Source: Aphidius gifuensis (lineage: Eukaryota > Arthropoda > Insecta > Hymenoptera > Braconidae). Taken from it: DNA of 64,000 bases. The translations under genes and the position numbers were made by a program. The stretch is from assembly GCF_014905175.1 (NCBI RefSeq), contig NC_057790.1, positions 22,718,469 to 22,782,468 on the forward strand, written 5' to 3'. The first letter of the stretch is position 1, and every line of letters starts with the position of its first letter. Positions 23,343 to 36,450 of the stretch are shown piece by piece. The notes beneath the pieces are model-generated. The model ran no database searches. It saw nothing but the letters and a program-made list of their open reading frames with translations, and was not told where the DNA came from.

Positions 23343-25079
23343 TATCAAATGATATCACAAATTTTGTCTTTCACTTAAATCCATGACAATGACATTTTTC
23401 TTATCATTTTTATGTAGTTTTTTATATATAAATGTCACTCACATTGTTTTTATATGTATATTTTCTTTTATTTTATTTTAGTTTTTTTTTTTGCTTTATC
23501 TTTTTGCACATGAGACTTGCAATATATATTTATGACAATGGTCGATATTTGAAAACTGCAGTTCACGCCTTTTCTCTTGGTGCTTTTTTATTTTTTTTTT
23601 TTAAAACTTGTTTTTCTTCATATATATATTGTATACATTTTCTTTTTCAAGTCAGTGATAGTAGTGGTATAAAACCATCATGATGAGTACGCAATAACAC
23701 GACTGAGTGTGACAATACGCCGAGCTTTTTAAATTGCCCCGAAGAAAACAAGGAAAAATGATGAAAAAATCGAAAAAAAAAAAGATTAAAAAAATGAAAA
23801 TTTAAAGAAACAAAAAAAAACATACAGCAAATAACGAAAATAAAAGAGTAAAAAAAATGAAAAGAAAAAGTATCGAGGTGACGTGAGAATGCATATCCAT
23901 CAGACATTGAGACATGTAAAAAAAAAAAATAATAATAATAAACAAACAGAGAGTGTAGAAAAATGTCTGTATTTAAAAAAAAAATTTTTTTTTTTGTTCT
24001 TGGATTTGTGCATGAACTTACAATGTAAAAATTGTGACGTGTCCTTCCAGTTGGAATATTTTTATACATTACATATATATTTAGTGATATATAGATAATA
24101 CAAATAATGTGCATGTTCTTTTTTTGAATTACTTTTCCTTTGAGAATGGCACTTGTTCTTGCTCCATTCGTAATCTCGTAATGTCACGTATATCTTTTTA
24201 TATATATATATTTTTTTCTTTTGTGGTTTTCTCATGTGAGTTTTCATTTTAACCCCATCCCTTATTTTTCTGTTTACCATTCCTAAAAGACTCTTTATAC
24301 GTATATATTTTTCTGCCTTCTTTTTCTTTTTGTGTCCATTTTTTTTCCTCCTCTTTTGGCGCGACAGCTTGACTCTTACTCCTTCGTTGATTTTATGTTT
24401 TTACCTTTTTTTTTTTACACTCCCTTTAAATCCTAAATCTATCTTTTTTTACCTCTTTTCTTTTTCTTTATTCTTCTATATGTATAAATTGGCAGAATAG
24501 TTCTCTCGCTTGGTTTTATTTTTTTTATTATGCATCTTATGTATTCGTGTAGTTATACAATCATCACAATAACAAAAAACTTGTGACAGAAAGACATATT
24601 GTAAACGTAAAATTTGAAAAGATATTTTATAAACATGCATGCTCTTATTTTTGCACATATATTTCTATTCACCTTTTTTTTTTCTTTTTGTTTTTTCTTT
24701 CGATTATTTTTTATTTCTATGAACTCAAATCTTGCACCTGACTCCAAAACGTGCACGAATGATTTTATTATTCTCCTCGGTATTATGGCGATTTTTTTCC
24801 ATTTTATTTTTACACTTGTCAGGTGTTAAGTCTACTGTAGATGTTTTTGGTTTGTAATAATGTTTTTACTTTATTTCATTGTTTTTTTTTAAATATCGAT
24901 TTATATTAATAGTACACATGGGGTTTTTTTTCCATATGAATTTATCGAATTTAATCAAATAGTAAATATAAAAAATTATTGACGAATGGAATAATAGTTA
25001 ACTTGATTTGTTTGTTAAATTTATTCATTGTACATGATACATTAGCAAATGTCTGTCTATATGTGTGCTACAAGTAAGA
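23343..25079 (+). other. A+T-rich probable intron
   Basis: Dense poly-T/poly-A and T-rich sequence. The overlapping frames at 23432-24829 on both strands are translations of homopolymer-rich DNA. A good acceptor-like tract ending TTTTTACACTTGTCAG lies near 24823, but the frame beyond it closes at once. Confidence 0.4.
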
Positions 25080-25260
25080 GTGAAAGATCAAGCATTGCTT
25101 GGTGAAATTCGATTAAAAACACGGTTGCAATTAACGTTCGAAAAGGAGCTGTCGAATTGGATGGATTGGGGAGAGAAGTGCTGCGGACATTCGAAGCGTT
25201 GAAGCTGAAAGATAGCGTGAATAAGAGTATGAAGGGTAGTTTGGGGAATGATGCCCAGTG
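25080..25260. other. Purine-rich, GC-richer block open on both strands
   Basis: This is a conspicuously purine-rich island in A+T-rich DNA. The plus strand has a frame of about 52 codons ending ...WMDWGEKCCGHSKR at about 25200; the minus strand is open for about 60 codons with a T-rich start. Neither has a clear splice pair, start codon or recognised family. It may be a conserved element, a relic or an unrecognised exon. Confidence 0.2.
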
Positions 25261-28200
25261 AACATAAAAAAAATAAAATAAAAAAAGATCACTGGCAGGT
25301 GGTTTTTTTTTATTTTATTTAACTTTTCTTTTTCCTTGCTCTCATTCTGTGTTCTCGCACTTTTATTTTACTCATTTCTCAAAAACCAAAAGTACTTTTT
25401 CGCGTTGCAAGACAAGTATGAGCCTTCAACGAACTGTAGTTTTTTTTTTTTTTTTCATTTATGTATTACGCCATTGCGCACGTACATCCACACACTAATA
25501 CTAATATAATATATTATGCCATTAGACGATACGACTATTCGCATCCGGAGTGTCTTATTAAACTTTTCTCTTAACGCATTTTCCTAATTGGTTCCCACAT
25601 GAATATTTATATATATTCTCTGTATTTCACGTGTAAAATACATCCGAAATTTTGTCCATTCTGTTTGTGTATTCTCATGCTATTCATTAGCGTTTTAAAA
25701 TAAAATAAACATTTTAAAAAATTTATATAAAAGTTTTTGTTTATATAATTTTTTTTTTTTTCGGATATAATTCCATTTTAGTTTTATGTTATTTTATTTT
25801 AACATGAATAAAATAACGTGGATTTTTTTTTTTAATTGAGGTTTAGTGATAGTAAAAAAGTAACTGTATACTGTTGATTTTTTTATTATTTATTTTTATA
25901 AATTAAAATGAAGTTTTTGTCATTATTTTTTTCTCTATAATATTGATTAAATAAAATATGTAGAATGAAAAGACCAAGTATCTGCGAAAATTCAATTTTT
26001 CTGTGTAAATTTTTTTATTTTTTTATTATTATTATTCTTTTCAAAAACCGTGGAATATTGGTGATTGGCAAAAGGGGGTGTGTATTGAAGGCATGCAGAT
26101 GTACTGTCAAAATTGCATGAAATCGTATTGTATGCTGAACCAAATATATATATATTTTTTCATGTTGATTTTTGCTTGTCAATGTCTGTCTCGAATAAAA
26201 AAAATTCTATATAAATATAATATACCTATTTATATATATTATTTTCCATCATTTTATTTATTTATTTTCAATTTGTATTTCTATAAGAATTCCAAGTGAT
26301 AATGAAAATAAAAAAAAAAAGTTTTTGATTTAAAAATTTCTTACCAATAATTATTATTTAATTTTAATTTTTATTTATTTTTTTTCATACTTTTATCGAT
26401 ACAAAATTTATTTTTATATAATATATTATTTTTATATCTATCAAATATACAATTTTATTTTTCATTGTGTAGAAGTATATAAGTATATATATAGTTATTC
26501 CAAGATGGTTTATAGAGCCAATAATTTATCGATGTTCAAAACAGTAGTTTGACAGATTTCCTTATGGTCATTCTCATTCATAAAACCACTATCTAGGATA
26601 TCTAGGATACCTAGAATGCTTTCAATAGTTTGCACATACGTGAATACGTATAGGTCACATCCGTTTTCTTCACACCGTTGACCTTCCACTCACTTTCCTT
26701 CTTCTTTTCATTCCATTTATCCTTTTTTTTTTTTTTTTTGTGGATCTCTGTGGTTTTTTAAGCTTCAACTTATATCGTAGTGTGGTAGTGTCAGTTTGAA
26801 GACCACTTTTTGATTAATAGTTTTTATCCTTTGCTTTATTCAACGATAAAAAATTCGTTCAAGTACATCACACACGTGCCATAAAAGAAAATCAATATTT
26901 TAGAGAGCCAATGAGTGCGCATATAAAAATATATCTAAGCAATGAAATAAAAAATAATCCTGATCAAGTATTGCGACATTATATTATTTTTAAAAAATAA
27001 TTTTCTATTTAATTTGTCCATATGAATTATAAAGATTTATTTTTTTAAACTTTTAACAAATTGTCAAATGCATTCATCCAATTCTACAATCAATACTTTT
27101 GACTTTTTTTTTTTTTTTTTTTAAATCAACCATATTTGAATGATTTATTAACAACTTTTCTTATATATATTTTTTCATTATTCATCATAACTTATGTCTG
27201 CTGCTTTTAGTAAATTTTTTTTCACTATCGTACACAGAAAACACATGCACACACATTTACTCCATAAATTTACAACGCTTGGTAAAATTGTTTCGCGCAA
27301 AGTCGGCTATAGTATAACAATATATACCTATATATATATAAATATTGGTAATAGTCGTGATGTTGGATATTGTAAATGCAGAAATGTACAGTATAAAAAA
27401 ATATGAAAAAATGTAGGTGTATATAGATAACTGTGTAAAAGCACGCCCATGTGAAAGCTCGTAAATACATCGTATTTCGTTTTGCTTTTCTTCGACCCTA
27501 TGAATTACCTGAGCAGACTAACGAAAAGCGAAAAACTGCCGCACAAATGCCAGAGACAGATGTGACCACACTACTATCTCGTTTCAACAGTCACGTAATT
27601 GTTTTCCCGGTAATTACGTAGCTTTCGTGTTTAAACATTTATCATAAAAAACTATTTTTATTTTTTATTATTTTTTATTATTTTATTCATTACATTTTCA
27701 TCTTTGTAATATTAAATTTTTGTTATTGAGTACATTGCATTTGACGTGGAAAAAAAATTGAATTTTTTAAATTATATTATTGTATATTTGTAAGACTATG
27801 TAATGTGGTTGAAGGTTGTATATATACACACGTTGTACAGAAACCACATTAACATTCTATTTTGCTAGGGTATAAAATTATTTCTGTCTCATGTTGACTT
27901 TATGAAGAAGAGGTACAAAATATATTGCATATATATATGTACAAGCTTAAACGATGGTAATACCATTTATACTGAAAGAAGAAAGATATAGTCATTTGTA
28001 AAAGCAGTAGTAAAGACCCACCTTTATTTCTTCACCTTATTTCTTCAAACCGTCATCACCTTCAGTAACAAAACTTTGTATATTTCACTGTAATTCTCAC
28101 TCTTGCACCGGAAGTTTGACAATCCGCACACTGACTTGTTGACTTAATGCCAAGGCTGTCTTTTTCTTTTGTCATCAACTTAAATATATACTCAATAATG

Positions 28201-31200
28201 ATAATAGTAAAACATACACAATATAACATTGTTTTATATATTTTTTTTGTATTTTTTTTTTTTTTTTGATGAAAACAAAGTGTAGCCTTCAATAGCGTCT
28301 TATTTAAATAAAAAACTTTTGAGTTAATATTACATTTCTTTTGTATCTTTTGATGTGATAAAGAAATAAAAAGGAAAGTAAAATACTGCTGGGTAATAAT
28401 GTCACTCGAATTAAGAGAGCAATAAAAAATGAACAGATAGTATCAATTGAAGAAAAAAAAAAAAAAAACATTAATAGTATTGCTTTTTTGATAATCGACT
28501 TTAGTAGTTTGTCGCTCGTGTTGAAATCTACTTTTGTTTGTAAAGTTAAAAAAAATAAATAAATAAACATAAAATTGTCTATTGAATTTACTTGAAGGTA
28601 TATATTCTTTAAAGTTTTGTATATATAGTTTGTTGTATAAAAAAAAAGTTGGAAGATTGAAGGCGGTTGTTCCCGACGGACAGAGACATATATAATTCGT
28701 ACATAAAGTCGGTCGATATGTTTGTTTTGTTAAGAAAATAGCTGGCACTCGAATGAAAACGTAAATTAAAAGCCCACAATGTAAGATATATGGATTCACC
28801 CATATTCCATTATATTACTCTCGGCCTTATTTCCCCAAAGAGCATCTTACCTTTATTTCTTCTAATTTAATTTTTGTCTATTTTTCAAGTTTGTTATTTA
28901 CTTATACCCCACACATTTTGTTTCGCTCACTTAAACACGAATTATTAGTTTAAATTAATTTTATCTTTTATTATTCTTTTTTTTCACGTAAAAAATACTT
29001 GAAATAGTTTATTCTATTTTTTTTCTTTTTCTTCTATGTATGAGAATTTTTTTGTTTTATTGTTTAACGCTGCGAATTCTTTATTGTAACATCTATCTTC
29101 AAGTATTTAATTCGACTTTTGAAAATATGGTTATAGCGTATATTCTGGTCCGACGATTTTAATGAAAAATTTCAACAACACAATTCCATCTGTCACACGT
29201 CACTTGAAAGACATGGCCTTAATCCATCACTTTATTCTGTAACAATATATATACAAATGTACATACATTTTTTTTTTTTTTCTTTTATAAATAGCTTTGA
29301 TATTAGATTCTTCTTTGTGAGACTAATCTTTTTGACGTCTTTAAATCCATGAAAATTCATGGCTTGTATTTGGTGCAAGGCAATGAGGAATTCACGGCGT
29401 GCTTTGAGAATGTCCAAAAGTTACCATCACACAAACATAGTTATATGCTTGAAAATTGTTTGGAATTTCACCCTTGTTGACCTGGCATATCAACATGAGA
29501 TCCAATGTTCATTTTCTTTGAACTAACTTGTCTCTTTGGTACTTAAAATCCTATTAATTTCATGGTAAATTATTGACATATATATATATACTGTTAAATC
29601 GGTCTTTGCATGATATATCTTTTGCACATCGAGTAACATTACGTTATGCACTTTTACATTGAAGCATGTATTTGTATAGACACTTGAAAGCTCTATAGTT
29701 TTATTCAGTTGCGAACAAAAATTTCTACATCCTTTTATCTTTTGCATATACTTATCATATATAAAGTACATTTTTTATAGATCCTATTTCAAAAAATAAA
29801 ATACGATATGATTTTTCAATCCTCTATTATTCTTTTTTCCATTTAACTGACCTACATTGAATTTTTTATCTTATATTTCTTTATGGAAAAATTTTCTGCA
29901 TGAGTATTTTTGAAAAAAAATTTTTTTTATTTAATTTTCGATACTCAGCCACGAAAATTTCTTTTAGGAATATCAAAATGCCATGTATTTTGGCTCATAT
30001 TAAAGTTGGGATTTTTTTCTATGTATTTTCTTTGAGTGACTTTACTATTTAAAATAAATTCATCTATATATACCTACTATTAAAGAATTTGTCTATATTT
30101 ATTTATTTTCATCGGATTGCATACTTAGTTCGATAAATTTTTAACAATAAAAAGAAAAAAATATAATCGAGAATTTCGTCTGTAGTTAACAAATTGCATA
30201 TACTTGATATAAAAAATTTAAATTCAATATATATTATATTTCACCTTTTGATCATCGTGTTGCATCTAACACTCACTAGGAGAATAAGAAGTAGGGAGAA
30301 AAAAAAGAGAAAAAAAAAATGAACCACTCGATAAACTATTGATGTCGACAATAGATAAGTAGTTGCATTGTATGTACTTTTCATCGAAAAGACGAAAAAG
30401 GGTATAAGAGTTGTTAACCCAGTTATATATTGTAGTGAGAGCAAAAGGACTCAATTTTTATGCACCTTGCTTTTCCACATCATCACACGGAGAAAATCGC
30501 AAAATAATGCTGTAACAAACTTTTACTGTAGTCTATGGAAATTGAATTTAACCAGTAGAACTAGTAATTTAATCAAAACAAAACAAAAATGAAATTAAAT
30601 AAAACCTTATTCATCAGAATAAAATGTAATGTGTTATTAATTTTTACATTTTATAATTTTCATGTTCACCGTATTTTAATTTAAATTCATGAATAAAAAT
30701 AAAAAACTTTTTAGAATTAGCATACTTGATTTCACAAAATATGTGTCATCTAAAATGCTGTTATACAGTAATTTCTGTAAAGTATACCATTAACAGTTAA
30801 AAATTGGTAGTACAGTAAAGATGAAATATAATAATAATCAATAATAAGTAATTAGTGCTTTAATGACGTCAGCTATGATTTTTGATACACTACATAATAT
30901 TTGCATTTCAATATGAAAAAAACAATGCAACACTAGATTATGGAAATTTTTTTTTTCGTTAACAGTATAATTATATAAAGATTTAATATACTGTTTACAA
31001 TATTTTCATCATAAAGTTGTTTTCATTCTGTTTAACAAAAAAAAAATTTTAATAAATTGTATTTTTTGAGGGAAATAAAGTGAAAATATCATTCAAAAGC
31101 TTTAAGCTCTTGTAAATTTTCATCAAGAGATGGAGAAAAGTTTATTCGATTACTCAAAAGATATTCGGTATATATACTAGTTCGATTTGATCACCGCGTG

Positions 31201-31859
31201 TTTGTGACATCTTCTAGCTGTTTGTGTATGAGCTAAAGGGTCCCTTCTAACTAAATATACATATCTACGACATACTCATGTCTACTTTGAAGATGCCGTT
31301 TGGGTTTATGTATCTATACATGTAAATTATTTGTGTATATCAAAATATATATTTACTATATCTATGGCTGCTATCGCCCTGATGAAGAAGCACTAAATCA
31401 AGTGAAATGGAAATAAAAAAGCCAGTCAAGTGCAAAGAAACCCGTATGCCAAGTTGATACACATGTATATATATTTTTTTATATACAAATAGTAAATTTG
31501 ATTTGATAGATACATCAATTCCACTATTGATACAGGCTTCAATTTATAAAAAGGCGAAAAAAAAATATAACAACATAATTTTTGAATCAATATTGATATT
31601 TAGTAAAAAAAATATAATTTTATTCCTATTACATAAAGAAAAATTAATATATAATTCATATTTTTATTTTTTAATTAAATAGTAAAATTACAAAATATAT
31701 ATTTATTTAATATAAAAATATTATTTTGTACTGAGTAGAAAAATGAACAAAATTGATGCTGCAAGTGTTAGCATATAGCACTAATAAAATAGAATGAAAT
31801 TGAGAATAAATATATGTATGGGGGTTAAAATAAAGAAAAATAGAAAAATAGATAAAGAG
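25261..31859 (+). other. A+T-rich probable intron
   Basis: No supported exon. Points of structure: tandem ATCTAGGAT at 26591-26608; a more complex block at 27475-27625 with a perfect 8-base inverted repeat (ACGTAATT / AATTACGT, 27593-27619); a perfect CRE (TGACGTCA) at 30864-30871. Listed frames are A+T-rich and lack splice support. Confidence 0.35.
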
Positions 31860-32084
31860 AGAGTGACTTGTGTCGGACACACAAACAAATATAGAGAATA
31901 TTGCAGACACATCGAAATATGTGTGTGTGTAAGCTGTAGACAGTTATGGGGGTTCCAAGTGTGCGCATGGGGAGAGATGAAACGAGATGCCAGATTATTC
32001 CCGGTAGTAGATAGGGAATGACGTCACGAGTACGTGAAGATCGATCCGGCATTCGCGGTCTGCCAGGCCGAGCCAAAAGCTCTG

Positions 32085-32121
<37 letters not shown>

Positions 32122-32240
32122 TATTACATACTTCTATTGTACCGTTGCAACGCCCGCCGGATATACGCAGCAGCAGTAGCAGTCGCAGCATCAGAATTGG
32201 AACCACCGACAAAGTAGAGAGACTCTCACTAAAAAAAAAA
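31860..32240. promoter_or_regulatory. Intronic GC-rich island with CRE, possible alternative promoter
   Basis: An island of about 380 bases with many CpGs. It contains a perfect CRE TGACGTCA at 32019-32026 followed by CACGAGTACGTG, a CpG-rich segment (GATCCGGCATTCGCGGTCTG), a CTA repeat, and a CAG-rich run ending near 32190. It resembles the 13.4 and 15.0 kb blocks in composition and in having a CRE. This fits an internal promoter with its own leader exon, on an undetermined strand. A strong enhancer is the alternative. Confidence 0.35.
32085..32125. repeat. CTA trinucleotide microsatellite
   Basis: About ten perfect CTA units from 32085 to 32116, then an interrupted copy. It sits in the middle of the intronic GC-rich island, so length changes could alter a leader RNA if the island is transcribed. 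Confidence 0.9.
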
Positions 32241-32866
32241 AAAAAACCCCCCACCCCAACGACCTTTTCAACTTTTTCTATCTTTTTTTTTTCTTTTTAT
32301 CTCTCTAAATATCTATTATCTCTTTCTCTTTCTCTACTGCAATTTCTATTTCTCTTTCTCATCACAACAATATAACTATAAAACTACATAGGGTATATTT
32401 TTCCATTATACAATATGTGAATATAATATAGTTATATGAGAATACGAGAATTTTCTCTCTTATTGTAAAAGATATATATTTTTTTTTTATTTCATCCTTT
32501 TTTCAGACTCGTTAAGCCACAATATTGTTACTTATTTTTTCATTTCGTTTTTATCTTTGAAATATATACCTATATAGAAATTTTTTTTCAATTCAGTTTT
32601 TATTTATTTATATATAACGCGCAATATTATTTCAATCAAATTAAGCTTTTTATTTATTTTTTATCCTCAGGGATTATAATGATAATGAAGATATGTGCAT
32701 GCGTGTTTGCAAGCTGCACGAGATTATTATTGTTATTAGGTTTTTTTTTTGTTTTTTATTATGTTTTTTGTAAATTTACCTCGGAAACTTATTTAGTGAC
32801 GCGCGTGTGATACTCGAGGGATTTTTTTTTCTCTGTTTCCCTCATTTTATTTTTTTGTATACTTCC

Positions 32867-32947
32867 AACCCCTAGTCTCGTTAATTCACGCCAGTATTTC
32901 GTCCTTTCTACCCACAGAAAGAGTCGAGACTGCTGGCGCCAGGGGTT
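32867..32947. repeat. Nested inverted repeat
   Basis: AACCCCT/AGTCTCG at 32867-32880 is mirrored by CGAGACT at 32925-32931 and AGGGGTT at 32941-32947. In addition CGCCAG at 32889-32894 is mirrored by CTGGCG at 32933-32938. The arms are perfect but interrupted by an insertion of 9 bases, so the fold is branched. GC content exceeds that of the flanks. It could be a structured RNA element, a foldback relic or a protein-binding array. Confidence 0.5.
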
Positions 32948-34034
32948 ATAATGTAAAAAGAGTAAAGTGCGTGCACCACCAAAAGGGTCCTCGAAAAAAA
33001 GGTTGATCTTGTTTGTCATATTTTTTTTGCCATTTGAATATGTGTACTCAGACAATACACACACATTGCAAATTGTGATACAGACATATTCATCTACAGA
33101 CAATTGTAACTCGAGATAATTTTTTTTTTTTTTTAATTTTAATGAAAAATGAAAATATATTTATATCTCCTGGTCTTCTCAGCACAATTACTCAAAAAAA
33201 ATAAAAACATGAAAATAGGTTTTTAGCATTAAATAATTCTTGTTTTATGATGAAAATTTTTTCAATATACAATTGAAACTTATCTCTACTTGCCTGATTA
33301 TTATTTTTTTGAATGTCTACTGATGCAATTTTGTAAGAGAATTTTTTTTCATTTGATATACAAGCAAGATGGCTCATAATAATTTTCAGATTAAACATGA
33401 AATTTATGATGTTTATTTATTTATATTTTATATTCATAAATATATATTTTTTTTTCATCGTGATATGTAAAAAAAAATTGAGGGGATGAAACAGAGCGAG
33501 ATAATTTTGAAGTGCAAAAAAAAAAAATTAGAGAGTAAACACAGTAAAGAAGGCAAATTTAGTGTCTGTAAATGCAACAAGAGCACACGAGAAAAAAAAA
33601 GCTACAATACATATAATAAAACAGGAGAGAAAAAAAAAAAAAAAACGTGAGTAAAGGTGGAATTTAAACACAGATACCTTGACGTATTTTTTTTTTATTT
33701 TTTGTCAACCTCATTAATTCACGTCAGTGTACTCTTGTGTCATATATAACTAGCGGTACTGGTGCAATATTCGTGAAAGAGTTTTACGTATATATCTACT
33801 CTCACTCTATATATACATAAACCCTTGAAATTCAGGATGCGCGTGAGACTCGAGTGTCTCTGCTCACTGAAGGAGTCAAGGGAATATGACAAGACTAGAA
33901 GAGAGAATAGTGGTGCGGGAAATAGTGAGAGGTCATATGTCGTCCGCAAGCATGTGGCATTGGTTGTATTTGAGTATGCACTGTACAAGGCGTCGACGAT
34001 GAAGTGTCGTTGAAGACCAAGAGTGAAACTGGGA

Positions 34035-34082
34035 GGTGAGAGAGGGAGAGAAAGAGAGAGAGAGAAAGGGTGAAAGGGTGAA
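34035..34082. repeat. GA-rich microsatellite
   Basis: A purine-only tract of GAGA, GGGAGA and GGGTGAAA units on the plus strand. GA repeats of this kind bind GAGA-type factors in insects; a function here is not shown. Confidence 0.75.
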
Positions 34083-35984
34083 ATTCTCAAGTACATTCAC
34101 AGAACTTCTCTACTTGATCATATACAATCATGACTTTCCATGAAAATCTCATTATTTTATTTTGTTTTTTTTTTTATTCTTTCTCTTTAACTTTAATTTG
34201 ACTAAACAAAAAAAGTTATATAATTACTAATTTGACTTTGTCTTTTATATTAAAGAAAAAGAAAAAAAAAAATTATATTTTTCAATTTTAATTATTAATT
34301 TTAAATTTACAATAATAGGGAAAAATTTTCAAGTGAATTTATATATAAGAATTGTTATGAAAAAAAAAAAATATTCATATATATTTATCTGAAACTTTTT
34401 AATAACTGGACTATGATGGTCCTCAGTACACAGATCATCACTGAGTGGATACTTGTCGTATGGATAATTATATTCGAGCTATATATATGGGTTAAATTGG
34501 AAGGTAGAAACGCCATGATAAAATAAAGTGAAGAGTACTCTCAAATGCAAACGACTCATCACAGGTCGATTTGACTCAATGACAGATCAAACAAATAAAT
34601 TGAAGGCAAGACTTTGTTTGTCTTTTTAAAAATAGTTTTTATCATGATGTTTATAAACACTCGTTATTTAATTTTCATTATTTATATATTCTTTTAATTT
34701 TTCTTTTTATAAATATTTTTTTAATTCTCATACTATTGACATGGTAATGAACAAAAATATAATTTACAAAACGTAAATGTGTAGAAAATTTTTTTAATAT
34801 TTATACTTGAAAAATGCGGAAAGTAATAATTTATTACTATTTTTTTTTTTTTTGAAGATTTATTTTTTTTTTTTTCTTTGTATGCATCTTTGTTTGTCTT
34901 TTGAAATTAAAAAAATTTTTAAAATATAAACATAGCTTATAAATATTTACGTTGTCTCTTTGATGTTGACATAAAATTTTTTAATTATAGCTAAATATTT
35001 TAATGGTTTTTTTATCTGACATGCAAATATATACTCAATTATAATATTTGAAATATGATATTTAATTTTCTTTAAATCAATATGGTTGACTAAATGAAAT
35101 TTTCATTTGATATTTGAATTTACAAGTTATGCTAATAGAGGATTGAAAAAAAATCTTTGCATAATCATATAAAAATTCAAAATGATAAAAAATAATAATA
35201 AAAAAATTGTTGATCAATCATATAGCCCGAAGCGTATTTACGTATTTAACTACCACTATAAAATATTTAAAAAGACAAATATACAATAAAATAACAACTT
35301 CCTTGATGATATTATAAATAAGAAAATAAACAAGTAAAATACATCTTTGCCCTCATATTATTTAATTGAAATATATATTTAAAAGATAATCACACAAGTA
35401 TATATTCAAACTAAAAATCCACATACTCATCAACAAATTAAAGATAAATAAATAAAAGTACAAAAAATATATATATAATTTTCTCTAGAAAACATGATGA
35501 GATATCAGATTTTTAATTTGCCAACTTTTGCTCGTCTTTTCTCCGCTTGTACTGTAAAAATAATTAGAAATAAAAAAATTTAAAAAAATAATATAAAACT
35601 AAGTTTGTAACGGTAGTTCAAATTGCAGCATGTTACAGTAGCAATATTTTTTTTTTCGTCCGCATTTAACCCTCGTTAAAGTCAATAATTTGCTGCAGTG
35701 CTTTACATTTGCTGACTCGATATATATATTTAACTAAATACAAATACATGTTAACATAATAAATTGCCAAAATAAGATAAATAAGTAAATTTTCATCGCA
35801 CCACAAATGTATTATCTTAGAAATATATATCGATCACACATTAAAACCCTTAGAGTTTAGATAACATATATAAATCCATGATCACTGACTATCGTTTCTT
35901 GCTCGTTCAGTTAGTCAACCAATAGCATTTATTTTCTCAAAATTGCTATATGTATATACAAGACTGGATTGTGTATATATCTTA

Positions 35985-36450
35985 CGCAGTCTTTCGGTCT
36001 CGTGAACCCTCTACTACTAGTAGTCGTTGTCGTCGTCGTCGTCACCGCGTGTGCCATCACAATCACCCGGTTTTCCAAGTTAGCGTTTATCGAGCGTGCA
36101 AAGTTATATACTACATTATACACACATATATACACACAGCCCATGCATAGTCCGAAAGACCAAAGAGACCATTGCCAAGCTAAACAATGAGTGAGTGAGT
36201 TAGTGAAGTGAGTGAGTGAGAAAGTACAGTTGAAGGTGCAGGGGGGACTCTGCATCACCACCACCATCACCACCAATACCACTACAACCACTACTATCAC
36301 TGTACTTTATGTATATATATATACACAAGACAGGGAGAATTACCCAGGGGGCCAACGACGATTCTCGTCTCTCAACCACCCGGAAAAGCTGAATCGATCT
36401 CTCTTGAGTATATCGATGGAAATGAAATGGTCGACTGGGCGGATACTGTA
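35985..36450. repeat. Cluster of microsatellites in a GC-richer block
   Basis: Within 460 bases lie a GTC repeat (about 36021-36042), a GAGT repeat (about 36188-36220) and a CAC/CAT/ACC repeat (about 36254-36300), followed by a CpG-containing segment (36345-36450). Frames on both strands are repeat translations (poly-Val, poly-Thr, His-rich). The clustering of unrelated repeats with CpG-rich sequence resembles the 13.4 kb leader block, so another internal leader exon or promoter is possible. Confidence 0.6.

Larger units (their letters stand above)
32241..35939 (+). other. A+T-rich probable intron with a GC-richer block at 33720-34085
   Basis: Beyond the nested inverted repeat, the block at about 33720-34020 is more complex. 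It has open frames on both strands (plus 33825-34013 begins at TTG; minus 33740-34096), neither recognised. It is followed by a GA-rich repeat. CTCAGT/ACTGAG arms lie at 34422-34445. The rest is homopolymer-rich. Confidence 0.35.

Noticed and set aside
23647..24114. Minus-strand frame of 155 codons
   Set aside because: The residues are dominated by Phe, Tyr, His and Ser from homopolymer tracts; no domain or splice sites.
32034..32375. Plus frame with poly-Leu (113 codons)
   Set aside because: The poly-Leu comes from the CTA microsatellite and the tail from T/C-rich repeats.
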